From Tetragonia tetragonoides (taxonomy: Eukaryota; Streptophyta; Magnoliopsida; Caryophyllales; Aizoaceae), in NCBI GenBank assembly GCA_038025085.1, contig CM076142.1, positions 32,642,001-32,706,000 on the forward strand: a stretch of DNA of 64,000 bases. Direction: 5' to 3'. The position numbers were made by a program, and so were the translations under genes. The notes beneath the pieces are model-generated. The model searched no databases. It saw nothing but the letters and a program-made list of their open reading frames with translations, and was not told the origin of the DNA. Numbering within the stretch: position 1 is the first letter of the stretch; each line of letters begins with the position of its first letter. Positions 55,055-64,000 of the stretch are shown here, one piece after another.

Positions 55055-56706
55055 GCTTCAATGTGTGATGTGTCCAACTTTTGACTATAAGCTGCAATGT
55101 GTGGAAGAAGTAATGATTTTTATGTATGAGAGCACTTGCATAATACTAATTGATTTCTTCTTATTAGTTTACATATTGATTTTTCTCAAGGGAAAATGCT
55201 AGCACATTGGGAGGCCATCTACTTATTACCTTTCTTATGTGATATCAATTATGATTTATTTATCTACAACATTAACCATGTTCCTCTTGGTCCTCTGATG
55301 TTAGCACTATTTCCATCATTTTTCCCTGTTAAATGTGTAATACATGCATTCTTTCTCTCCTTACCTTGTAGCTCTCATCAATTGCGTAATTTGCGTGTGT
55401 TGCTATTGGGTTCTTTGATTTTGGTAGTGATTTGGGGCTGAATTAAGCAGAATTGCCGTTTATTTGAATTCTAATACTCGTGGGATTGAATGGATTTGGG
55501 GTTAGTTTTTTTGGACCAGAGTTGATGTCAATATGAGTGTCATATCTTTGGTAGGTGCTTCTCTATCCGTGTCATCTGAATTTGTTTTGAGGCAACATGA
55601 AATTTACTAGAAACTGATGCTCGATTTGATTACCAAAATTGTTGTCCATTTTCGCATATTATCATGCTTGATATATGTCGTTTGATCTTGCTATGACCTG
55701 AAAGGTAACCTTTTCCTGATTGCTTCATTTTGTTATGAAAACTATGAGCGTAATTTTTGTTGGTTTGATAGACTAACCAAAGGAAAGTACTGCAATGTGC
55801 AAGTGTTGTGTGCTATACATGCTTGCTTCGTAGATGCTTGTGGTATGTGTTTGATTCAAGTTGCTCTTGGTTTCTTATGACAATAGCATCCTACCTTGAA
55901 CTTCTCTTGTTTGTTTTGAGTATTTAAGTTCGCACTAGCTGTTGGTTTTGATTACTTTCTTCAGAACTCATCATATGTAGTGCTTTTTGTAGTTTGTCTG
56001 TTTGATGCTACTGCTCTTAATTGATAATCTGATGCTACTAAGGAATGTACAGAAAATACCCACCCAAAAGATAGAAGAAAGCAAGCAGGAGCTTACAATT
56101 GACTGAATTAGGACTTCTTGGTAGACTCAAACTCAAATAGTACTTCGTTAGATGTTCATTTGTGCAATTTTGCTTTTAGAAATTATTTAGCAACAAGAAA
56201 TCTTAGACTAATAAGATACGATTTTCCTCCAAAGTTCATAAATGGTTTTCTGTTATGTTTTCTGTTGTTGCTGATGTTGTCTGATGTTTTTTATATTGCT
56301 ATCAAGCATCGAACTGCTGGTGTTTGTTATTGTGTGCTACTGGTGGGTTGACTGTGGTACTAGGGTGTTTGATGCTGCTGGTGGTATATGTGATGCTTGA
56401 GAGGTTTATGAATTGGACAAACTAGACCAGGAAATTTTTGATCATTAGGACATGAAACTTGATGAATCAAAGGGAAATAAGTAGAAATAGCAATAAATTT
56501 GTAGTAACGGAATGACAAATTGTTCTAGGCTGTTGAATCAAAGGGCAATGGTATATTATTGTTTCTCTTATTTATCGTCTCTCTGCAAGGTTTAATTCTC
56601 TTTATTATTTTGTTATTGGTCAGCTTTCCAGGAAGATTATGAGATGAGACACCCCTCAGTAGCCAATTGAAATGCGAAAGCTTGTTTAAAGTGAAGTTTT
56701 CGCTAG
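53098..56706 (+). mobile_element. CACTA-like insertion carrying 3.4 kb of gene-like sequence
   Basis: The L1 frame breaks at DDNT (about 53095) and resumes at YFHACVKSRRAF (about 56707). The left end ACTACTACACAAAAGAG is CACTA-like and is followed by subterminal-type repeats of ACGTCGGTTTT / AAACCGACGTGG in both orientations (53120-53290). The right end has no matching GTAGTG terminus, so the element is truncated or the assignment incomplete. The cargo (53400-56700) begins with a CT-rich leader-like stretch and is T-rich and intron-like; I could not identify a protein. A (CT)n microsatellite lies at 55002-55050. Confidence 0.6.
55002..55050. repeat. CT microsatellite
   Basis: Uninterrupted (CT)n of about 49 bp inside the CACTA-like insertion. 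Confidence 0.97.
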
Positions 56707-57390
56707 ATATTTTCATGCTTGTGTCAAGAGTAGGAGAGCTTTCAACAAGATTTCAACCATTTATACAGCAGGTAATGTGAAGTTAACTGATACAAAGGAG
56801 GTGGAGGATGAGTTTTTGGCCTTCTTTAAGGGCATGATGGGGTCTTCAGGAACTCCCAACAATTGGCCCTGAAATCATGAAGAATGGGCTTGCCTATCTG
56901 TTGAACAACACTTTGAACTTTGTAGAGACTTTACCGCATTAGAGATCAAGGAAGTTTGTGGGAAATTGCTGATGACAAGGTACCTGGCCCCAATGGCTAT
57001 ACTGCTGCATTCTACAAGGCTTCCTGGGAGCACATTGGTCCTGACATTTTTGATGCTATCACAAGTACCTTTCACCCAGGTAAACATACAGAAGTCTCTT
57101 AACTGCACATCTGTGACTCTTGTGCCTAAGAAGACTAATCCCAGAAATGTTAGTGACTATCGTCTTATTGCTTGTTGCAATATTTTATATAAAATTCTCT
57201 CTAAAGCTTTAGCTAATAGAGTCAGTACTACACTGCATGGGCTTATTCTCCTTGAGCAATCTGCTTTCATTAAGGGGAGACTCATTGGGGATAACGTCAT
57301 TTTTGCACATGAAATCATCAAGCATTATGTTAGAAAAGGCATATCACCTAGATGCACTCTCAAGATTGATATTAGGAGCAAAGACAGTAT
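56707..57390 (+). pseudogene. L1 ORF2 reverse transcriptase, first part
   Basis: YFHACVKSRRAFNKISTIYT, DTKEVEDEFLAFFKGMMG, then a frame change. TSVTLVPKKTNPRNVSDYRL, IACCNILYKILSKALANRVS, LLEQSAFIKGRLIGDNVIFA and CTLKIDIR are canonical L1 RT blocks. The frame ends at about 57390 where the RTE element is inserted and resumes at 62033 (YDSVERSFIEYVLLGMHFP). Confidence 0.88.
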
Positions 57391-57393
57391 GGT

Positions 57394-57750
57394 CGGCGCT
57401 CTCTCTCTCTAACTCTCTCTCTCTGATCGGCGCTCTCTCTCTCTAACTCTCTCTCTCTCTAGCTCTCTCTCTCTCTCTCCCTCTCTCTCCCTCTCTCTCC
57501 CCTCAAGGTCGGTGATCGCCGGCCGCTCTACAAGGGTCGGTGACTGCCGTCCAAACCCAGCCCGACCCACTAGGGGCGGAATAGACCTCCGATCTACTCG
57601 TCGGAGGCTTCATTTGACCTCTGATCTACTCGTCGGAGTTGAACGGTTCTCTCTCTCTCTCTCTAACTCTCTCTCTCTCTGAACGGATCTCTCTCTCTCT
57701 TGCGCTCGCCCTCTCTCTCTCTCTCTCTCTCCCCCCTCTCTCGCCCTCTC
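57394..57750. repeat. CT-rich repeats with CTCGTCGGAGG units
   Basis: (CT)n blocks at 57394-57500 and 57645-57750, interspersed with GACCTCCGATCTACTCGTCGG-like units (about 57585, 57614 and, diverged, 57768). Probably the LINE 5' untranslated region. Confidence 0.8.
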
Positions 57751-57897
57751 TCTAGGGGTTGAATAGACCTCCGACCTTTTCGTCGGAGGCTTCATTTGAG
57801 CACCGGCGATTCGGTGTTTTTTAATTTTTTTTTTTTTTTTTTTTTGGACAGGAAAGATCGCCGTGAGCTCGACGACCCAAGTTGATTCTCTTGCGAA

Positions 57898-57979
57898 CTC
57901 TCACCGCCGAGGACCTACTCCACTTAGTCGGAAGCGAGCTCTCACCGCCGAGGACCTACTCCACTCAGTCGAGAAGCCG
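57898..57979 (+). repeat. 41-bp tandem duplication in the RTE 5' region
   Basis: CTCTCACCGCCGAGGACCTA, CTCCACTTAGTCG and a short tail, repeated at 57939 with few changes. Confidence 0.85.
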
Positions 57980-58299
57980 GAGTAACACCACCCCCTCCAG
58001 GCCCTCTGCCCAGGAACAAACACAGCCGGAGACAGGTAGTAGCGCCGTGGTAAGCATCGGCGAACCCTATCCACCAGTCCCTGTGGCCCCGCTTGACACC
58101 TGTTTTGCTTTGGATTTGTCACTCACTTTATTATTTATTTATTCTTGTTGTTGACTTATCGGATCCTAGCACGTGAAGTTTGCTGTTTGTTATTGCTTTG
58201 GAAACTATTTCGTGTGCTACGCTTTCTCTTAAGTGGAACCAAGTAACATTGCGGGTCGTTTCTGTTTTGGTTGCTGTTTGTATCTCTAGCCTATTTCGT

Positions 58300-58620
58300 A
58301 TTAATATTATTATTATTATTATTATTATTTTTATTTTTATTATTATAGTTAGTATTATAATAGTAGTAGTAGTATTATTTAACTAATAGTTTTGCTACTA
58401 CTAGTATTAAGTTAGTTGTACCATTGTTTCGGTCGTCTTTATAAGTAGTACTATTACTGTGTGTTGTTGCCTTTGTTGTGGGTATTTGTCACCATTATTA
58501 TTATCATTATTACTATTATTACTATTAGTATTATTATTATTAGTATTATTAGTATCATTGTAAGCATTATCTTATTATTATCATTGTCATTATTAGTACT
58601 ATTACTATTATTGTAAGCAA
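58300..58620. repeat. ATT-rich simple repeats
   Basis: Interrupted (ATT)n/(TAG)n/(TATTAC)n microsatellites at 58300-58385 and 58490-58612, between the 5' region and the ORF of the RTE LINE. Confidence 0.9.
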
Positions 58621-58739
58621 ATTTTTTTTGCAAGGTCTGTTATATAGTTACGATTTGCGTTACCTAACCTGTTGGTGTGCTAGTACGTACTTAGTTTCAT
58701 GGCTTTTCTAATTTGTATTTTGAGTTAACTGCTTGACCA

Positions 58740-61701
58740 TTGTCTTTTTCGGTCGGTGTGGCGTCTTTGACTTCTATTGGTAGAGTTAGGGCCAGTCCTC
58801 CGGTGAGCTCTGGGTCTCGAAGGGGGAGAGTTGGGGCAAATAGATTGCGGTTCGGCACATGGAATGTAGGGACACTCACGGGAAGAACTCTAGAGTTAGT
58901 GGAGGTTTTAGAAAAATATAAGGTTAATATCGTGTGTGTTCAGGAGACGAGGTGGTCAGGCGCCAAGGCAAAAGAGATCAATGGATTCAAACTTTGGTAT
59001 TCAGGGTGTTCGAATCAAAGGAATGGGGTCGGGATCTTAGTCGATAAGGAGCTTAAACAACATGTTGTAGAAGTTAAGAGAACCAATGATAGGATCATGT
59101 CTATCAAGGTTGTGGTGAAGGAGGAGACCTTCAATGTCATTTGTGCTTATGCACCGCGAGCAGGGTTGGATATGCAACTTAGGCGTCGCTTTTGGGAGAA
59201 GTTAGATGAGGCTATTCAGCAGATTCCCCCTAGTGAGAAACTCCTTATAGGAGGAGACTTCAATGGACATATAGGGGCTACTTCGGATGGGTATTTTGGG
59301 GCACATGGAGGTTTTGGATATGGAGTTAGGAATGAGGGTGGCACATCGGTATTAGATCTTTCGACTGCGTATGACCTAATGGTAACCAACTCCTTCTACA
59401 ACAAAAGAGAAGAACACCTAGTTACTTTTAGAAGCAGCACCGCTAAGACCCAAATTGATTACATTCTTGTTAGACGTGGCGATCGAGGATTGTGCATGGA
59501 TTGCAAGGTTTTACCAGGCGCGTGTGTGTCGACCCAGCATAGGATGGTCGTTTTAGACCTTAAGATGAAGGGGTGGAAGAGAAAGAGAAGCGCACACAAT
59601 TGTACCAAAATAAAGTGGTGGAATCTTAGAGGAACTTTGGGGAGTCAATTTAAGGCCAAGGTCGAGTCGGATAGCATCTGGAGAAGAGAAGGAAATGAGA
59701 GTCAAATGTGGACAGGGGTGGCGGATCTCATTAGAAATGCGGCAAAGGAGACATTAGGAGTTGCAAGGGGGATAGGAAGTAACAAGAAGGAATCCTGGTG
59801 GTGGAGTGAGGACATTCAAAACAGGGTGAAGGCTAAGAAGGTTGCCTATAAAGCGCTAATGGATAGCACTATAGATGAGGAAAGGGTGGAGAAGCGAGAA
59901 GTCTACAAAGCGGCGAAGAAGGAGGCAAAGAAATCAGTAGCAGAAGCCAAAAGTAAAGCCTATGAGAGCTTGTACCAAAAATTGGCTACTAAGGAGGGAG
60001 AACAGGACGTTTACAGGTTGGCGAGAGCTTGGGAGAGGAAGACTAGAGACCTGGATCAAGTTCGTTGCATTAAGGATGAGGCGGGACGAGTTCTTGTGGA
60101 CGAAACGAACATCAAGAGGAGGTGGCATGGGTATTTCAATGAGCTTTTTAACAATGTTGGAGACGTAGACATTTCGTTGGGAGATCTTAGCACATCCGAG
60201 CAACACCGTAACTACAGCTTTTGTCGTCGTATTACGAAGGAAGAAATCAGAGGGGCCATGAGGACGATGAAGAGTGGAAAGACAGTAGGACCAGATGAGA
60301 TACCCATAGAGGTATGGAAGAGTTTGGGGGAGGAAGGTTTATTGTGGTTAGTTAGGCTTTTCAACATGATCCTCAAATCTGCAAGGATGCCGGAGGAGTG
60401 GCGGCTCAGCACATTGATTCCTCTATACAAGAACAAAGGAGATATTCAAAACTGCAACAACTATAGAGGTATTAAGTTACTCAGTCACACCATGAAGCTA
60501 TGGGAGAGAGTGATTGAGAAGAGACTAAGGAAGAGTACTCGTATCTCGGAGAACCAATTCGGTTTCATGCCAGGGAGGTCAACAACAGAAGCGATTCATC
60601 TGATTAGACGTTCTATGGAGTACTACAGAGATAGACAAAGGGACTTGCACATGGTTTTCATTGATTTGGAGAAGGCGTATGACAGGGTACCCAGAGAAGT
60701 TATGTGGAGGTGCTTGGAATCCAAGGGGGTTCCAGTTGCCTATATCCGAGTGATTAAGGATATGTATGAAGGAGTGAGGACTAGGGTCAGGACTACAGGA
60801 GGGGAAACTGAGCAATTTTCTATAGATATTGGGTTACATCAAGGGTCATCGTTGAGTCCCTTCTTATTCGCAACCGTTATGGATGAGCTCACTAAGAATA
60901 TCCAGGGGGATGTGCCTTGGTGTATGTTGTTTGCCGACGACATTGTTTTGATAGACGAGACTAGAGAAGGTGTTAACGCCAAACTAGAACTTTGGCGGGA
61001 TACACTAGTCAAAGGGATTTAAGTTAAGTAGGACAAAGACCGAGTACTTGGAAGTCAAATTTACAAGAGATGGGGTTGCCTCGGATATGGAGATTAAGAT
61101 TGGTATTGAAGTGGTACCGAAGAGGGATTGTTTCAAATATCTCGGTTCAATCATACAGGGCAACGGCGAGATTGATGATGACGTGACTCATCGTATCAGA
61201 ACAGGGTGGCTAAAGTGGAGGAGTGCAACGGGAGTTCTATGTGACAGAAAAATTCCACTAAAACTTAAAGGCAAATTTTATTGTACAGCCATCAGGCCAG
61301 CTATGCTATATGAGGTGGAGTGTTGGCCGGTGAGGCAGGTGCATGTGCAGAATATGCGGGTGACCGAGATGAGGATGCTTCGATGGATGTGCAACTCTAC
61401 AAGAAGAGATAGAATTAGGAACGAAGTATTGAGAGGCAAGGTGGGAGTGACCGATATTGACAACAAGATGCGAGAAACAAGGCTTAGGTGGCTTGGGCAT
61501 GTGAGAAGGAGACATCGAGATGCACCGGTGAGAAGGTGTGAGAGAATTACACTTGGTGACTGTAAACGAAGAAGAGGACGCCCGAAGAAGACTTGGGGAG
61601 AGGTAATCAGGCAGGATTTGACCCTTCTAGAGCATACAGAGGACTTGGTCCTAGATAGGAAATTATGGCGTAGCAGGATTCGGGTAGAGGATCCTCGTTA
61701 G
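58740..61701 (+). pseudogene. RTE LINE endonuclease-reverse transcriptase (one frameshift)
   Basis: An open frame of 760 codons to 61022, then 61048-61701 in another frame. Endonuclease: [58 protein letters not shown] and [14 protein letters not shown] (about residues 35-280). [80 protein letters not shown] and catalytic [12 protein letters not shown] (about residues 735-745). The second piece carries [16 protein letters not shown] sequence, [18 protein letters not shown] and the C-terminal [19 protein letters not shown]. The break at about 61005 looks like a 2-bp loss. The first codon of the open frame is TTG and the first in-frame Met is well inside the endonuclease, so the true start is unclear. 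Confidence 0.92.
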
Positions 61702-61916
61702 ATTATGGTTGTCCATTGGCTAGTACTAGAGGTTGAGTCATTTTGTTTATAGCCTGTAGCGTCTCCGTCACTTTATGTTGTTCAAATAGTAATATCTTGT
61801 GTTAGTATGTTTAATGCTTTACTTCTCTTGCCCGTTTGATTATTCTTTATTGCTTAAAAAAAAAAAAACCTTTTTGAAAATGTATTTAAAAAAAAAAAAA
61901 AGAAAAGGTTTTTGTG

Positions 61917-62032
61917 GGTCTTTCGGAAACAGTCTCTCTTCTAGGCGACTAGTTAGGGGTAAGACTGCGTACATCTGGACCTCCCCAGACCCCGCCCTAG
62001 GCGGGATACTTACTGGGTTGCTGTTGTTGTTG
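61917..62032 (+). repeat. RTE/Au-SINE-type 3' tail
   Basis: TCTTTCGGAAACAGTCTCTC, TTCTAGGCGACTAGTTAGGG, CTGCGTACATCTGGACC and a GTTGCTGTTGTTGTTG end, nearly identical to 20669-20772. It follows a poly-A run, so it may be the LINE's own 3' terminus or an adjoining SINE. Confidence 0.85.
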
Positions 62033-62905
62033 CATATGACTCGGTTGAGCGGAGTTTTATTGAATATGTTCTACTAGGGATGCACTTTCCTGTGAAGTTT
62101 ATGAGATGAATTCTTAAGTGTATTTTCTCAGTTAGCTACTCAATTATGTACAATGGGAGCCCTCTGCCTCCCTTTGCTGCTAAGAGAGGATTGAGACAAG
62201 GTGACCCCAATATCACCTTATCTATTTGTCAATGCAATGGACTACTTGTCCAAGTGTTTTAGAGAGTTGAAGAATGTAAGGAACTTCAGGTATCACCCTC
62301 GGTGTGGTTCATTGTGTGTTTGTTGATGATTTGGTGTTCTCTCGAGGAGATTCTGACTCAGTAGCTGCTTTGGTTGATAAATTCAATATTTTCTCTGCTT
62401 GTTCTGGTTTGAAAGCCAATGAGGGCAAGTTAGAGATCTACTTTGGTGGGGTTGATCATGACATGAAGTTGTCTATTATCTCTACTTTGGGAATGCTGGA
62501 AGGTGAGCTACCCTTCAGATATCTTGAAGTCCCAGTGACCTCAAAGAGGCTCCAAGCATGTCATTTTGATCCTCTAATTCAGAGAATGACTGATAGAATA
62601 CAATCATGGACTTCTAATATGCTGGAAGACTCCAGCTTATCAAATCAATCTTGTTTTCTTTGCAAAATTTTTGGGCACAATTCTTTCATATTCCCATGAT
62701 AGTGATCCACACTATGGAGCAGATATATAGACGTTTCCTCTGGACTGGATCTACTAACCCTAGCTCTCGAGCTCTAGTGGCTTGGGAGGATCTTTGCTTA
62801 CCAGCTGCGAAGGGGGGACTAGGCTTGTTCAACTTTAAATTCTGGAACAAAGACTCCCTTAGTAAGTTATTATGGGATATTCAACACCATAACGAGAAGC
62901 TATGA
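62033..62905 (+). pseudogene. L1 ORF2 reverse transcriptase, second part
   Basis: ERSFIEYVLLGMHFPVKFM, SIMYNGSPLPPFAAKRGLRQ and GDP, a frameshift, then CVFVDDLVFSRGDSDSV with the catalytic pair as FVDD where FADD is usual. SACSGLKANEGKLEIYF, LPFRYLEVPVTSKRL, then IYRRFLWTGSTNPSSRALVA and WEDLCLPAAKGGLGLFN follow. Several frameshifts. Continuous with 56707-57390 before the RTE insertion. Confidence 0.87.
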
Positions 62906-63082
62906 GTGCAATGGATTAGTGCATTCTACATTAAAGGCAGGGCCATGGGAAAACCAAGACATGCAGCATGGCTTATCCAGAAAATCTTTGATAACCAAGG
63001 TACAACAGTTTGTCTGCAAAACATCAGTGTATAAAGTGAGCAAAGCATATAATACTTTCCTCCCTGTTGTTCCTAGATTATT

Positions 63083-63628
63083 TTGGACCTCCTTGGTATG
63101 GAACTCTATGGCACTCTCCACTTGGCTGTCTATCAAAGAGAGACTCCTTATATGGAAGAATTTCTGCAATATTGGGATACTAGCTGTGTCATGTGCAAGC
63201 AGAATGAGGAGAACTTCCAGCACACTTTCTTTGAGTTTGACTTTGTGAAGCAACTTTGGCGGAAACCATTTCAATGGTTGCAGCTCAGCCAGCCAAGTTG
63301 GAGATGGCCTGACGTGTATAAACAAGTTTATGGCTTGTTCAAGGAAAAGAGTGTCCAGAAGAGATCTGTTTGTGCTTGCATTTCTGGGGTCATATATTAC
63401 ACATGGAGGAAACGAAATGTCAGACTATTCCAAGAGCAGAGCTCTACTGCAACACAGGTGATGAAGCATATTATAGCAGAATTACATGCTAGAGCTGCAG
63501 GCTCAAAGAACAAGAAAATTAGAGATTATTTCTTGTGTAATTTGAATTATCATTGTTGTGTGTTTGAGCATTTGAGGTGTAGTGTTCTTGTTGATTTAGT
63601 CTCTGTATGCGCTCCTAATATGATGTAA
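63083..63628 (+). pseudogene. L1 ORF2 C-terminal zf-RVT domain
   Basis: TSCVMCKQNEENFQHTFFEF and VKQLWRKPFQWLQLSQPSW, then ISGVIYYTWRKRNVRLFQEQ. This is the zinc-binding region downstream of plant L1 reverse transcriptases. It ends at a TAA near 63626, the probable ORF2 stop. The 3' untranslated region runs to about 63752. Confidence 0.82.
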
Positions 63629-63752
63629 AGAGGGGTTGTTATAAGACCTCTAGCTAGGCAGCGGTAGTGTATTTGTGTGTTTGAGTAAATTGAGCTGATC
63701 GTACACATCTATTTGGGAAGTAATTAATACAAATCTTTACATTCCAAAAAAT

Positions 63753-64000
63753 ATGCTCATTCTAAGCATTTTAGTGAAAGAAGCAATAATAGAACCAACT
63801 TATGGCCAATGTGGCAAACTTTATCCTTGAAATTTGAAAGAACTCCTACGCAAAATTTATCCCATACAAAATTTTTGTAGATAAGAGAAAATTTTTATTA
63901 ATCAAATAGTGAAAGAATACAAAATGGAGGATAAGGTATTCTCAAAGAAGAAAAATAAAAATAAAGTATCTACAAATCACGCCAATGGCGTTGAATGACC
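63753..64000. other. Unassigned AT-rich end of window
   Basis: Sequence beyond the L1 3' end. No coding or repeat signature recognised. Confidence 0.4.

Larger units (their letters stand above)
57391..62032 (+). mobile_element. RTE-clade LINE inserted in the L1
   Basis: The 5' region (57391-58739) is CT-rich and repeat-rich. A long endonuclease-RT ORF (58740-61022) continues in another frame to 61701, followed by an about 330-bp 3' region ending TACTGGGTTGCTGTTGTTGT at 62032. A TTG-repeat end is typical of plant RTE elements. An internal poly-A run lies at 61855-61868. The L1 frame resumes directly after it. A clear target duplication was not found. The 3' terminal 100 bp match the insertion at 20669-20772. 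Confidence 0.85.
50677..63752 (+). mobile_element. L1-type LINE, degenerate, with two nested insertions
   Basis: Plus strand. ORF1 region at 50749-51857, endonuclease at about 52030-52710, RT split between 56707-57390 and 62033-62900, and a zf-RVT region at 63083-63628. It is interrupted by a CACTA-like insertion (about 53098-56706) and an RTE LINE (about 57391-62032). The 5' end abuts the Athila LTR at 50676 and the 3' end is near 63752 (CATTCCAAAAAA). Many stops and frameshifts. No target duplication was identified, partly because the left edge is shared with the LTR end. Confidence 0.85.

Overview
The window is nuclear DNA of a flowering plant, most likely a eudicot with a large, repeat-rich genome. 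Signs of this are GT-AG introns, an intact auxin influx carrier gene of the AUX1/LAX family, Ty3/gypsy (Athila- and Tekay-like), copia, L1 and RTE retroelements, CACTA, Mutator-like and Stowaway DNA transposons, and long CT, TA and TAA microsatellites. No prokaryotic, organellar, viral or CRISPR-like region was seen.

Layout. (1) 1-3819: gene-like exons with a CT-rich leader, two exons of a purple acid phosphatase and an unidentified last exon, ending at a CACTA-type terminus; probably a patchwork of captured gene fragments. (2) 3820-9013: the 3' end of a gypsy element with a 2.8 kb LTR that truncates a minus-strand FAR1-like relic; the relic also carries a Mutator-like element with a perfect 10-bp target duplication. 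(3) 9014-15998: tandem repeats, a minus-strand copia LTR with primer-binding site, paired MITEs, and a short CACTA element with a GAT target duplication. (4) 15999-22369, minus strand: the only gene that looks fully functional, an eight-exon, 487-codon AUX1-type auxin permease whose introns hold several MITEs and an RTE/SINE-like tail. (5) 23028-31341: MITEs, a long-TIR element, a fold-back, a TAA microsatellite, a Stowaway, and three and a half copies of a family whose ends abut TA microsatellites. (6) 31342-50676, minus strand: a roughly 19 kb Athila-like retrotransposon with both LTRs, gag, protease, RT, RNase H, integrase and an ORF1/env-position region, interrupted by a solo LTR and by a complete non-autonomous gypsy element with very unequal LTRs. 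(7) about 50677-63752, plus strand: a degenerate L1 LINE split by a 3.6 kb CACTA-like insertion and by an RTE LINE with a nearly intact endonuclease-RT.

Apart from the auxin carrier, almost everything recognisable is a mobile element or its remains. The nesting gives a relative order: FAR1 relic before its Mutator and gypsy insertions; Athila before its solo LTR and nested gypsy element; L1 before the CACTA-like and RTE insertions. I found no convincing new enzymatic system. The points most worth a second look are the TA-microsatellite-bounded family, the non-autonomous gypsy element with unusual acidic ORFs and a 3037 versus 420 bp LTR pair, the repeated GCATGATCATGC palindromes of the Athila element, and an RTE LINE sharing its 3' tail with a short insertion inside the auxin carrier gene.
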